Shown: positions 1 through 8,633 of the stretch, in pieces
Layout of the letters: each line of letters opens with the position of its first letter
Position numbering within the stretch: position 1 is the first letter of the stretch
Notes under the pieces: model-generated
What the model saw: the letters and a program-made list of their open reading frames with translations, nothing else
Database searches by the model: none
Told to the model about the DNA's origin: nothing
Position numbers and translations under genes: made by a program
Assembly: GCA_002441135.1 (NCBI GenBank)
Contig: DJVJ01000047.1
Span: forward strand, 76,246 to 140,245
Reading direction: 5' to 3'
Origin: Caryophanales bacterium UBA6259
Lineage (GTDB): Bacteria > Bacillota > Bacilli > Tepidibacillales > Tepidibacillaceae
Length of the DNA: 64,000 nt

Positions 1-423
1 GAACGAAGGCTACTTTATGTTGCAACTACAAGAGCAATTAAAGAAGTCTATATTAGTTCTCCGATGATTTACCGTGGGAAAAAGATTGAGGTATCAAGAT
101 TTTTACAGGACGTTTTTTTCCCTAGTAAAACAAATGGGGAATCAAACAAAAAAACAACAAAGAATAATAACCCTCATGCTACTAAACAGAAGGTGGAAAT
201 AGAGGCTTGGATTTGCTCAAGTTCTTCCTGCAATATCTGGCAACGGATAGATGAGGACCCGAAAACTAGCACAAGCCTTATCAAAACAAACACAAACATC
301 ATCAAAACAAACACAAACATCATCAAAACAAACACAAACATCATCAAAACAAGCACAAGCCTTATTAAAAAAAATTGCCCCGTGTGTGGGGCAACGATGA
401 ATCATGGGAAAAAGAACCTATAA
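1..423 (+). CDS. UvrD/PcrA-type DNA helicase, C-terminal fragment
   Basis: The open frame enters from the left edge with residues ERRLLYVATTRA, the superfamily 1A helicase motif VI region (RLxYVAxTRA), so the helicase body lies outside the window. After a short RFLQDVF segment typical of these C-termini comes a linker and then an apparent four-cysteine zinc ribbon: CSSSSC near window residues 71-76 and CPVCG near 124-128. Five 7-residue repeats (TSTSLIK or TNTNIIK) lie between the two cysteine pairs. UvrD-type enzymes unwind DNA in repair or replication. Helicase identity is clear; which paralogue it is cannot be told from this fragment. Confidence 0.8.
   Translation, partial: ERRLLYVATTRAIKEVYISSPMIYRGKKIEVSRFLQDVFFPSKTNGESNKKTTKNNNPHATKQKVEIEAWICSSSSCNIWQRIDEDPKTSTSLIKTNTNIIKTNTNIIKTNTNIIKTSTSLIKKNCPVCGATMNHGKKNL
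265..369 (+). repeat. five in-frame 21-bp tandem repeats
   Basis: Five units at 265-285, 286-306, 307-327, 328-348 and 349-369. The three inner units are identical (encoding TNTNIIK). The outer two encode TSTSLIK and differ at a few bases. The period is seven codons, so gain or loss of units keeps the helicase reading frame. Confidence 0.93.
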
Positions 424-433
424 ACTTATAAAC

Positions 434-2401
434 TTATAAACCTCTTAAATAGGAGCCTGGCAACGCGACATGCTGGATCGTTTTTGACTTAAACCAGCGT
501 GCGGTCATAAGGGCTCTTTTTAAATCTAATCGTTCTTTTTTGGATAAATGGCTCGGATTAATATACGGGTTTAGCTTCTGCCCCTTTTTTAATTGATTTA
601 AAGTATGCTTAATTCTGATTAACATTAAGTCGTCTAATGCTTGAACAATTTCATCCTGTTCATCTGCAGTAATAATACCTAACTCTACTATTTTAGCAAG
701 TCGATCCCAAGAATTTGTGCAATGAATTCCATGCTTTAAGGCAAACAGTCTTAAACCATTAATAATTTGCATCAACCCATGATGTTTAATATCGAGCATT
801 CCAGCATTTTTTCCTTTTTCCGTAATAAAACGTCCAAATCGAGAAATCGCAACATCGACTTGATTTAGGTCTTCAGCTAGCAAATGAAGAAAAAGAGGAG
901 GTATTTGCTGCTCGGTAAAAATATATTTTTTCAGCTCTTCAGCTATGGTAGATTCCCCATATATCATTCGAAAATCAACTAGAATGGAAATGTTTCGCAT
1001 CATTTCTGGCTCACGCTTATAACTCCATAATTGGAGCTTTTTAAAATAACCATCGATTGAATCTCGCCAAACTGGATTTGTAGCCATTACATTTCCCTTA
1101 CATTTAGGATAACCACAGAGCTCTAATCCGTTGATAACTCGATCTGCTAAGGTGTAGAAGTATTCATCTGCTTCTTTTTGCTTTCCTTCAACAACATTGG
1201 CATATATCAGTCCATTATCTTGGTCGGTTTGTAATGCTTGTTCTCTTCTCCCTTCACTCCCTAAAGATAGCCAACAATATGCTACAGGAGGAGGTCCATA
1301 GCCTTCCTCCGCCATTTTCTTCTCAACAAGATAAATAATTTTACGAGTGATATGGTCACTAATCTCGGTGATAATGGAGGTAATATCTTTCGCTGGTACA
1401 TGTTCATCTAACAACTGTGTAATAATTGGATTCCACTTTTTTGTAATCAAAGCGAGCTCATCAATTGTCGTTGCTTTTTCAATATTTTTAATCATTGTCA
1501 TCGAATGGTCGGTAATAGAGCGGATCAAATTTTTCATCGTAATGATACCCACTAGATGATCTTGATCGATTACAGGTAAATGACGAATGTTATGCTTAAT
1601 CATTAAATGAACGGCATCATAATATAAATCATCAGGATGAATACTGATTAGCGGTGTTGTCATAAACGAATTAACAAATAGTTTTTTTTCAACAAGCGAT
1701 TCTGTATCTGCTTTTCCTTTTTCAGATTGTTGAGCTTGATAGTAACTCGTAAACGCCTTGATAATATCTTTTTCAGTAACAATTCCAATAGGATGGTTAT
1801 TTTCATCAAGAACAACGACAGAACTCACCTGACGGGTTAAAAGCTGATTTGGGATATCCATAATGTGCTTATCTGTGCGACAAGTAACTACAGGATGACT
1901 CATTAATTCAACTACCTTTTTATGATGTCGGTGAGGATGAATTGGGATTGGAGCTGTGTCCTTTGCAATATGGTGGTAAAGCTCTCTTAGACGAGCTGTT
2001 ACTAATTTTGCGACTCCTTCAGTAAAGAAAGGATAGATATTCATCAGCTTTTCAAAAATAGAAATAGGTACAAGTAAAATAGTGGTATTCTCCATTGTAC
2101 GAATGCTGTATGCAAAGCCTTCTCCTGACATGGCATGAATTAAACCAAATACATCTCCAGCGGTATAGGTTTTAACAATCACTTCTTCTTGTTGATCGTT
2201 CAGGATTACATTTTTGGCCAGTCCATCAATCATGATAAATATCCCTTGAATTTCCTTTTCATTTTGTTGCACGACAAGTTGATGAGCAGGAAAATCTTTT
2301 AACTCTGAAACAGCAACAATTTCTTCTAAAATATCCTTTGGTAGCTTTTGAAACAGTGGAATGGAAGCTAAAAAAGATAGGATGGTTCTAGGCTCCTTCA
2401 T
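434..2401 (-). CDS. cNMP-binding / CBS pair / DUF294 nucleotidyltransferase-like protein
   Basis: A 655-residue cytoplasmic signalling protein. Domains in order: a cyclic-nucleotide-binding-like fold (about 10-125), two CBS domains (about 165-310), and a DUF294 putative nucleotidyltransferase with the signature GSEGRREQ followed by TDQDN near 378-393, then the DUF294 C-terminal region. CBS pairs usually bind adenine nucleotides. DUF294 resembles the GlnE/GlnD nucleotidyltransferase fold, but substrates are generally unknown. The ATG is preceded by GAGGAGA. It lies just downstream of the chemoreceptor gene on the same strand, 60 bases away. No solute-transporter partner is adjacent. The family is clear; the physiological role is not. 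Confidence 0.85.
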   Translation of the reverse strand: MKEPRTILSFLASIPLFQKLPKDILEEIVAVSELKDFPAHQLVVQQNEKEIQGIFIMIDGLAKNVILNDQQEEVIVKTYTAGDVFGLIHAMSGEGFAYSIRTMENTTILLVPISIFEKLMNIYPFFTEGVAKLVTARLRELYHHIAKDTAPIPIHPHRHHKKVVELMSHPVVTCRTDKHIMDIPNQLLTRQVSSVVVLDENNHPIGIVTEKDIIKAFTSYYQAQQSEKGKADTESLVEKKLFVNSFMTTPLISIHPDDLYYDAVHLMIKHNIRHLPVIDQDHLVGIITMKNLIRSITDHSMTMIKNIEKATTIDELALITKKWNPIITQLLDEHVPAKDITSIITEISDHITRKIIYLVEKKMAEEGYGPPPVAYCWLSLGSEGRREQALQTDQDNGLIYANVVEGKQKEADEYFYTLADRVINGLELCGYPKCKGNVMATNPVWRDSIDGYFKKLQLWSYKREPEMMRNISILVDFRMIYGESTIAEELKKYIFTEQQIPPLFLHLLAEDLNQVDVAISRFGRFITEKGKNAGMLDIKHHGLMQIINGLRLFALKHGIHCTNSWDRLAKIVELGIITADEQDEIVQALDDLMLIRIKHTLNQLKKGQKLNPYINPSHLSKKERLDLKRALMTARWFKSKTIQHVALPGSYLRGL

Positions 2402-2461
2402 TTTGGCTCTCCTCTACGTGTGTTCTTCTTAATCTAACTTATCTATTCTTTCAATCTATAT

Positions 2462-4090
2462 CTATTGTTTAATATTAAATCGGTTAACTATCTTTTCTAG
2501 GGATTGAGATTGATTATTTAAAAGCTCTGCATCCTTAGACAAAGAAATAACATCATTACTATGAGACTCCATGGTGATACTTACTTCTTTTGCAGCTGTG
2601 GCAAAACTAGCGCTAATCTCAGATATATCCTGAAACGTTTTTTGGATGCTATAGCCATGAGTAATTAATAGCTGTGCTTTTTCTTCATTATTTAAAACTT
2701 GTTCTTTGGTTTGTTTGACCACACCATTGAGAGATTCAATTGCCTCACCAGCTTCCTTTACTAAAAGCAACCCAGCTTCAATCTCCCTTTCTCCCTTTTC
2801 GATTGTTGTAGCAGAGCCCATTATTTCTTCAGTGATCTGGCTTAATAAGGCAAAAATATCTTTAGAAAAAGTGGAAGTTTCTTCTGCGAGCTTTCTAATT
2901 TCCTCGGCAACAATGGCAAATCCCCTTCCCTCAGCTCCAGCATGTGCAGCTTCAATAGACGCATTTAAAGCTAGCATATTGGTTTGTTTTGCAATATTAG
3001 TAATGGAGGATATTTTGCCCATAATCTGTTGAGAGTGGTGATTTAAGAGTTCGATCGATTGTGCAGACTCGTGGATGACTTGATTAATTTGATTCATTTG
3101 GTTTTGTGTTTGTTGAACCGCAGTAATTCCGCTTGCCGCGGTGTTAAATGCGCTTTCTGATAAAGAAACGCTTTCAGCAATGGATTTTTGAATCTCATCA
3201 GCAATGTGTAATATTTCATCTACCTTCTCTTTGGCATTATCTAGAGAATACAATTGTGTATCCGTACCAGCACTAAATTGCTCCATAGTCGCTGTTAACT
3301 CTTGGAAGGCACTAGATAATTCATTAGTGAATTGAGCCTGCTTCAGACTAATATTATTCATATTCTTAGAAGAATGACTTAATTCTAAAATGATAGATTG
3401 AATACCTATGGCAACCTTGTTTAGTTCATAGCCCATCTGATGGAATTCATCCTGGCCTTTTGGTTCGATTCTTTTCACTAGATTTCCCGAAGAAATATTT
3501 CTTGTCATCTCATACCAATCATAGATGGAATGTTTCAAGTTTTTATAAATCATTGTTGATAAAAGCATGGAAGTAATAAGCCCGGTGCCCCCAATCATTA
3601 TTAAAGGTGCTGGCGTTGGATTTAATATTCCAGCCGTAATGACAGAAGCAAGCACAGGAATAGTGGATAATGAATAAAGAATTGGGCTTAAAAAAGTTTT
3701 TTGTACAATTCGACCTAATCGCAAATTATAGGATTGGTTATCCATAGTGATAATTCTGCAAGAGGCATCAATTAGGATTTCACCAGTGTTTCGTTTATAG
3801 AGTTGTAATAATGGTTCTAATGTTTTTGAAGATTTTTGTCCGACCTCATCACTAAATAGTGTTCCTTCTCGCAAACGATTGGTATGGAGAACACCTAAGC
3901 CAACTTGATTCACCATTACAAAATATTCATCTTTTTTTAATTCTTGATCAAGGATTGCTCTAATTTTGCTTTCTGTTTCTATATTATAGTTAATCGCGCT
4001 TAATAAAGGAGATAGCTGATTTGCTACTCGAACTACTTTTTTAAGGGCACTTTTAGCAGATTTGCTGTTTAATAATTTATTTTGATTCAT
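2462..4090 (-). CDS. methyl-accepting chemotaxis protein
   Basis: A 542-residue chemoreceptor. I place the start at 4090 (MNQNKL), six bases after a GGGGGAG site, rather than at 4123. About 125 N-terminal residues without a signal or membrane segment are followed by two hydrophobic segments (about 131-152 and 158-178), a HAMP region (about 180-240) and a long MCP signalling helix pair. The conserved hairpin reads IEAAHAGAEGRGFAIVAEEI near 390-410. Such proteins drive CheA/CheW. The sensory part appears to be cytoplasmic and ahead of the membrane hairpin, unlike the usual TM-periplasm-TM layout. The signal is unknown, and no che genes lie nearby. Confidence 0.9.
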   Translation of the reverse strand: MNQNKLLNSKSAKSALKKVVRVANQLSPLLSAINYNIETESKIRAILDQELKKDEYFVMVNQVGLGVLHTNRLREGTLFSDEVGQKSSKTLEPLLQLYKRNTGEILIDASCRIITMDNQSYNLRLGRIVQKTFLSPILYSLSTIPVLASVITAGILNPTPAPLIMIGGTGLITSMLLSTMIYKNLKHSIYDWYEMTRNISSGNLVKRIEPKGQDEFHQMGYELNKVAIGIQSIILELSHSSKNMNNISLKQAQFTNELSSAFQELTATMEQFSAGTDTQLYSLDNAKEKVDEILHIADEIQKSIAESVSLSESAFNTAASGITAVQQTQNQMNQINQVIHESAQSIELLNHHSQQIMGKISSITNIAKQTNMLALNASIEAAHAGAEGRGFAIVAEEIRKLAEETSTFSKDIFALLSQITEEIMGSATTIEKGEREIEAGLLLVKEAGEAIESLNGVVKQTKEQVLNNEEKAQLLITHGYSIQKTFQDISEISASFATAAKEVSITMESHSNDVISLSKDAELLNNQSQSLEKIVNRFNIKQ

Positions 4091-4214
4091 TGTACGCTCC
4101 CCCATTGAATATATCTTAGACATCTATTTTTAAATTGTTTTCGCTTTTCAACTGACAAAATCCTCTAAAATGAGATAAGTTTTTTAAAAATTAAGAAAAC
4201 TATAAAAGAAAAAT

Positions 4215-4248
4215 AAAAATTAAAAAGACAGAGGGGTTTAATCCTCTG
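4215..4248 (-). terminator. intrinsic terminator
   Basis: On the minus strand, CAGAGG and CCTCTG pair across an 8-base loop (4229-4248) and are followed by a T-rich run. It ends the small membrane-protein gene starting at 4483 and separates it from the chemoreceptor gene. Confidence 0.75.
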
Positions 4249-4270
4249 CCATAATCTTTTCTAGATTAAA

Positions 4271-4483
4271 TTAAACTTTATCTTTTTCATCCTTCTCCTC
4301 GTGATGATGGCTATTTCGATAGGCATATTGCTCCTGCATATCTGAATCTGAATCAGGAAAATCATCGTCTCCACGAAGATAAACCTGAGGCTCATCCTCT
4401 AACCCTGTTGTTTTCTGTTTAGAATAAGAATTCCATGCAAAAAAGAGAAGCAACAGAATTCCTGCTAATACTAACCACATCAT
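4271..4483 (-). CDS. small single-pass membrane protein, unknown function
   Basis: A 70-residue protein with one N-terminal membrane helix (LVLAGILLLLFFAW) followed by a highly charged tail rich in Asp, Glu, His and Lys, including a HHH run near the end. I recognise no family. A terminator directly downstream isolates it as a single-gene unit. The hydrophobic start and acidic tail suggest a membrane-anchored protein with a cytoplasmic tail. No function is claimed. Confidence 0.6.
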   Translation of the reverse strand: MMWLVLAGILLLLFFAWNSYSKQKTTGLEDEPQVYLRGDDDFPDSDSDMQEQYAYRNSHHHEEKDEKDKV

Positions 4484-4654
4484 TTATTATCCCTTCTTAT
4501 CTTTATATTTTTTGCTTAATATTCCAAAAAAAGCTATTTTCTATACAATATAAAAAGGAGCATTTTACACCTTTAGCTTCTTTGATTAAAATAGAAGGGT
4601 GAACAAGAACACGGAAGCTAGATTAATCATGTTTAAAATAATGAGGTGCAATTC

Positions 4655-5173
4655 ATGATTCATCCAACAATATACGATAATATTAAGGTAGTATTAGAAG
4701 GGGAAGTTTATGATTTAGATTTAGCAGGAAAGATTAAAATAGTTCATCGAGAAGATATGATGGATTTAGCAAGCCTTTCTCGGCTATATAGAATTGAATT
4801 TATGATTGAAGGTAAAGAAGAACAATCTGCAATGATTGAACTTGTGGTTACTGCAGAGGATTTAAGTAAGGAAATCCTAGAGCTTGAAGAAGTAGAGCAG
4901 CTTGGCTGTACTCTAATAATTTACTTTTCCACACCTGTAGCTGATATCGCAAAGGAATGCCAAGAAATAGAGAAAACATTGACTGAGCTATGGGAACATC
5001 GGCCAGTGATCAAACAAAAAATTACATCCGTGTTTTCCAGTGAAAAATCAGCATTAATCCAACCAAAGAATGAGATTAGTTTACATTTTGGTAGAAAAAT
5101 TAATGAGGATAACATTGCAGATATCGAAAATTTAGTAGAGTATACCTATCTTTCCTTGCTTCAGTTGTTATAA
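4655..5173 (+). CDS. hypothetical protein
   Basis: A 172-residue soluble protein. I choose ATG at 4655, six bases after TGAGGTG, over the GTG at 4646, which is itself part of that site. The sequence is acidic and regular, alternating predicted strands and helices (VVLEGEVYDLDL, LGCTLIIYFSTP, EKTLTELWEHRP), with no signal peptide, membrane segment or cysteine motif. A 66-residue gene follows 51 bases later, so the two may be co-transcribed. I do not recognise the family. Confidence 0.6.
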   Translation: MIHPTIYDNIKVVLEGEVYDLDLAGKIKIVHREDMMDLASLSRLYRIEFMIEGKEEQSAMIELVVTAEDLSKEILELEEVEQLGCTLIIYFSTPVADIAKECQEIEKTLTELWEHRPVIKQKITSVFSSEKSALIQPKNEISLHFGRKINEDNIADIENLVEYTYLSLLQLL

Positions 5174-5224
5174 TAGTTCCATAACATAAACCTTAGAATT
5201 TTCATAGAGAAAGGAATAATGATT

Positions 5225-5425
5225 ATGTCTAAACCAATATATGATTCTAAACAACAATTAAGTTATATTAAAGCCAAGCTCGATTTGATTACGCATATGG
5301 TAAATCATTTGGATGAGAAGGAAATAAAAGAAAGTGATTTTTATAATCTCGAATTAGAGCTAAGGGATTTAGTGAAGAAAACTCGATTATTCCAATATCG
5401 TAGTGAAGGAAATAAAGAAAAGTAA
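5225..5425 (+). CDS. small hypothetical protein
   Basis: A 66-residue, highly charged and probably all-helical protein, perhaps a short coiled coil (LDLITHMVNHLDEKEIK and later heptad-like leucines). The first ATG at 5219 is only three bases from AAGGA, so the ATG at 5225, nine bases away, is the better start. It sits between the 172-residue gene and an intrinsic terminator and is likely the last gene of that unit. No family recognised. Confidence 0.55.
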   Translation: MSKPIYDSKQQLSYIKAKLDLITHMVNHLDEKEIKESDFYNLELELRDLVKKTRLFQYRSEGNKEK

Positions 5426-5481
5426 AAATAAATTAAAGCAAAATAAATTAAAGAAAAAATTTTAGAGAAGTAATGACACCT

Positions 5482-5513
5482 CAGGCCAGTAAATTCATTG
5501 GTCTGTTTTTTTT
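5482..5513 (+). terminator. intrinsic terminator
   Basis: CAGGCCA pairs with TGGTCTG (one G-T pair) at 5482-5505, followed by eight T. It ends the two-gene unit at 4655-5425. Confidence 0.85.
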
Positions 5514-5598
5514 AGTGGATGAACAATTTGAAAAAGGAAAAAATACTTTTTAGAATAAATAATAACAACATAAAATTCTTACATAACTGAGGTGTACG

Positions 5599-6399
5599 AT
5601 GAACTTTTATATCGCTTTAGATAAAGGTATTGATGTGGTTGGTGATATACATGGTTGCTTTGATGAATTAGTAGAGGGTCTAGTTAAGCTAGGATATAAG
5701 AAAAATGAGATGAACGAAGGGTATTATCACCCTGAAGGGAGAAAGCTTCTTTTTTTAGGAGATATGATGAGTAGAGGACCACTTTCTCTAAAAGTGATGC
5801 GGTTAACCATGGATATGGTAAAGGAAAATCAAGCCTATGCGATTGATGGAAACCATAATTGGAAGGTTGCCCGCTATTTAATGGGGAAAAAGGTGCAAAT
5901 GAAGCATGGTGACGACCGTTTTGTAAAAGAACTAGCTGAATATGAAAAGGAGCATGGCAAGCAAAAAACAGAATCATTTATAGAAGAAATGAAGGAGTTT
6001 CTTTTAGCTTGTCCATCTCACTATATAATTACAGATCAGGGCAAAAAGTTGGCAGTAGCAGTTCATGCAGGAATTAGGGATAGTGATATTGGATTAGACA
6101 AGCCTGCGATACGTGAATTTACCCGTTATGGCGATGTGGCAGGAATGGCCGAAAATGGGAAGCCAATTCGTCGGGATTGGACATTACATCATAAAAATGA
6201 ACTACTCATTTTTTGGGGGCATGATCCCAAACCAGAACCAAAGCTAATCAATAACACCATCAATCTTGATCAGGGATGTGTATTTGGGGGAAGATTAACC
6301 TTTTTCCGCTATCCTGAGCAGGAAATTATACAGATTGATGCAAAAGAAAATTATAGTGGGGAAACAGATCATGCCATAACAAAATATTTTAGAGGTTAA
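5599..6399 (+). CDS. PrpE-like metallophosphoesterase
   Basis: A 266-residue calcineurin-like phosphoesterase with the metal motifs in order: GDIHG near 13, GDMMSRGP near 52 (GDxxDRGP with Asp replaced by Met-Ser), GNHN near 80, then VHAG near 157 and GHDP near 208. This layout and size match PrpE, the Bacillus diadenosine tetraphosphatase and protein phosphatase, and related polynucleotide kinase-phosphatase enzymes. The start follows GAGGTG. The change in the second motif means exact activity should not be assumed. It is followed by pepF without a clear terminator. Confidence 0.75.
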   Translation: MNFYIALDKGIDVVGDIHGCFDELVEGLVKLGYKKNEMNEGYYHPEGRKLLFLGDMMSRGPLSLKVMRLTMDMVKENQAYAIDGNHNWKVARYLMGKKVQMKHGDDRFVKELAEYEKEHGKQKTESFIEEMKEFLLACPSHYIITDQGKKLAVAVHAGIRDSDIGLDKPAIREFTRYGDVAGMAENGKPIRRDWTLHHKNELLIFWGHDPKPEPKLINNTINLDQGCVFGGRLTFFRYPEQEIIQIDAKENYSGETDHAITKYFRG

Positions 6400-6474
6400 C
6401 GAAAGCATTTTTTTAAGATATATTTAATATATCAATAATGGTAAACTTCACCATTTAATAAGGAGGCGTTTTAT

Positions 6475-8286
6475 TTGGCAGAAAAAAAGAATAAAAACTT
6501 ACCTACAAGAAACGAAATAGATTCACAATTTAAATGGGATTTAGAGGCAATCTATTCAACAGATGAAAAATGGGAAGAGGATTTTAAAAAAGTAAAAGCG
6601 CTAGCAGATCAAATGGCAGGCTTCGAAGGCAAGTTGCAAGAATCGGCTAACACACTACATGATGCTTTAGAGCTTAACGCAAAATTAAGTGAGCTGATGG
6701 GCAAAGTCTTTGTATATGCAAGAATGCGTAAGGACGAAGACAACGGCAACTCCAAATATCAAGGCTTGGCAGACCGTGCATCTAGCTTAAGTATTCAAGT
6801 AGGAAGTGCTACTTCCTTTATCGTTCCTGAGATTTTAGCAATCCCTACAGAGACTTTAAATAAGTATATGGCGGACGAAAAGCTTGCTCTTTATCGTCAA
6901 TATTTAGATGAAATTGTTCGCATGAAGGCACATGTTTTAAGTGCTGAATTAGAAAAGCTACTTGCTGAGACTGGAGAAATAGCTCAGGCTTCTGATCATA
7001 TCTTTGGCATGTTAAATAATGCAGACATTAAGTTCCCGACGATTAAAGATGAAAATGGTGAAGAGGTAGAATTAACAAAGGGTCGCTATATTCAGTTTAT
7101 GGAAAGCAGCAATCGTAGGGTAAGAGAAGAAGCATTTACTGCAATGTATGAAACCTATAGCAGCTTAAAAAATACGTTTGCAGCAACTTTAAATGCTGAT
7201 GTAAAAAAGAATATCTTCTATGCAAAGGTTAGAAAATATAATTCTGCGATAGAAGCATCGTTATATGATGATAATGTATCTGTTGATGTTTACAATAAAC
7301 TAATTGAGACAGTACATAACAATTTAGATTTAATGCATCGATATGTGAGCTTGCGCAAGAAAATGCTTGGTGTAGATGAGCTTCATATGTATGATTTATA
7401 TACTCCGATTGTAAAGGACATTCATATTCATATCCCTTATGAAGAGGCACAGGAAACAGTAGTGAAAGGGTTAAATCCATTAGGAGAGACCTATTTAACC
7501 GATTTAAAAAAGGGATTTGAACAGCGTTGGATAGATGTATACGAGAATAAAGGTAAAACCAGTGGTGCTTATTCATGGGGTTCCTATGGTACTCATCCAT
7601 ACATTTTGTTGAACTATCAAAAAAATGTTAATGATATGTTTACCTTGGCTCACGAATTAGGTCATTCCATGCATTCCTTCTATTCTCAGCAGAATCAGCC
7701 TTATATCTACTCACATTATAAAATCTTTGTTGCAGAAGTGGCATCCACTTTAAATGAAGCATTGTTAATGCATTATATTTTAAAGAATACCGATGATAAG
7801 AAGGAAAAGATGTACTATCTAAATCATTACTTAGAGCAGTTTAGAGGAACAATTTATCGTCAAACGATGTTTGCTGAATTTGAGAAGATGATTCATGATA
7901 AAGCAGAGCAGGGTGAACCATTAACACCAGAGCTGCTAAATTCTATGTATCATGAGCTGAATGTGAAATATTATGGACCGGAAATGGTTGTTGACGAACT
8001 GATTGATTATGAGTGGTCAAGAATCCCTCATTTCTACATGAATTTTTATGTTTACAAATATGCAACAGGCTTCTCGGCAGCTATTAGCTTATCAAAACAG
8101 ATTCTTGAGGAAGGTCAGCCAGCAATTGATCGTTATTTAACCTTCCTAAAGTCTGGAGGATCAGATTATCCAATCGAGTTATTGAAAAAAGCGGGAGTAG
8201 ATATGAATACCCCTGAACCAGTACAACAAGCATTAGAGGTATTTGGGGATATACTAAATCAAATGGAAGAATTATTAGCGGAATAA
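6475..8286 (+). CDS. pepF: oligoendopeptidase F (M3B)
   Basis: A 603-residue zinc metallopeptidase. The catalytic HExxH motif appears as AHELGHSMHSF near residues 392-402, with the downstream glutamate in the helix VAEVASTLNEALL. It hydrolyses short peptides in the cytoplasm. The start is TTG, six bases after the very strong site AAGGAGGCG (6460-6468). A six-base-pair hairpin (AATGGT with ACCATT, 6437-6455) ends just before that site and could affect its access. Length and motifs agree with the family. Confidence 0.95.
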   Translation: MAEKKNKNLPTRNEIDSQFKWDLEAIYSTDEKWEEDFKKVKALADQMAGFEGKLQESANTLHDALELNAKLSELMGKVFVYARMRKDEDNGNSKYQGLADRASSLSIQVGSATSFIVPEILAIPTETLNKYMADEKLALYRQYLDEIVRMKAHVLSAELEKLLAETGEIAQASDHIFGMLNNADIKFPTIKDENGEEVELTKGRYIQFMESSNRRVREEAFTAMYETYSSLKNTFAATLNADVKKNIFYAKVRKYNSAIEASLYDDNVSVDVYNKLIETVHNNLDLMHRYVSLRKKMLGVDELHMYDLYTPIVKDIHIHIPYEEAQETVVKGLNPLGETYLTDLKKGFEQRWIDVYENKGKTSGAYSWGSYGTHPYILLNYQKNVNDMFTLAHELGHSMHSFYSQQNQPYIYSHYKIFVAEVASTLNEALLMHYILKNTDDKKEKMYYLNHYLEQFRGTIYRQTMFAEFEKMIHDKAEQGEPLTPELLNSMYHELNVKYYGPEMVVDELIDYEWSRIPHFYMNFYVYKYATGFSAAISLSKQILEEGQPAIDRYLTFLKSGGSDYPIELLKKAGVDMNTPEPVQQALEVFGDILNQMEELLAE

Positions 8287-8390
8287 ATTCTTAAACGATA
8301 ATTAAGCGAAAAAATAGGTAGATAAAAAATAAAATAGGAACGTTGTTTGTGTGGCAGACTAACCCTATATAACTTAGGAGGTGAGTCAAT

Positions 8391-8558
8391 ATGGCAGACC
8401 GTGGTACTAGTAATGCACCGAAGACAAGAAATCCTGAAAGACCGCATAGTCATCCAGCTCGTCTTGATCAATATGGGGAGGCCATGCATCAAGAATTTGC
8501 AAAAGATTTTGGCGTAGTTTCAAATAAGGAAGCGAAAAATCAACTGAAGAAGAAATAA
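8391..8558 (+). CDS. small basic protein of 55 residues, unknown
   Basis: ATG at 8391 follows the near-perfect site AGGAGGTGA by five bases. The product MADRGTSNAPKTRNPERPHS... is hydrophilic and rich in Pro, His, Arg and Lys, ending QLKKK. It is followed by a perfect 12-bp terminator hairpin. Size and composition recall small spore proteins of Bacillus, but I cannot match it to a named family, so no function is given. The strong ribosome site and terminator make it a real gene. Confidence 0.75.
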   Translation: MADRGTSNAPKTRNPERPHSHPARLDQYGEAMHQEFAKDFGVVSNKEAKNQLKKK

Positions 8559-8583
8559 ATAACATACTAATGTAGCCAAAATA

Positions 8584-8614
8584 AAAACAGCACGAGTTTA
8601 AATCGTGCTGTTTT
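8584..8614. terminator. bidirectional intrinsic terminator
   Basis: A perfect 12-bp inverted repeat (AAAACAGCACGA with TCGTGCTGTTTT, 8584-8595 and 8603-8614) between convergent genes. A/T runs on both sides let it work in both directions. Confidence 0.9.
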
Positions 8615-8633
8615 CCCATTTTCTAATTTTCTT

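Noticed and set aside
265..369. Tandem 21-bp repeats as a CRISPR array
   Set aside because: The units abut without unique spacers and lie in frame inside a coding region.
174..405. Two antisense frames over the helicase repeat
   Set aside because: They arise from translating the repeat on the other strand (FDDVCVC, LMMFVFV patterns), with no ribosome site and full overlap with the helicase end.
3160..3185. cre-like sequence within the chemoreceptor gene
   Set aside because: AGAAACGCTTTCAG misses key consensus positions and lies deep inside coding sequence.
6417..6433. 17-base palindrome before pepF as an operator
   Set aside because: GATATATT-T-AATATATC is made almost only of A and T; such palindromes are expected by chance here.
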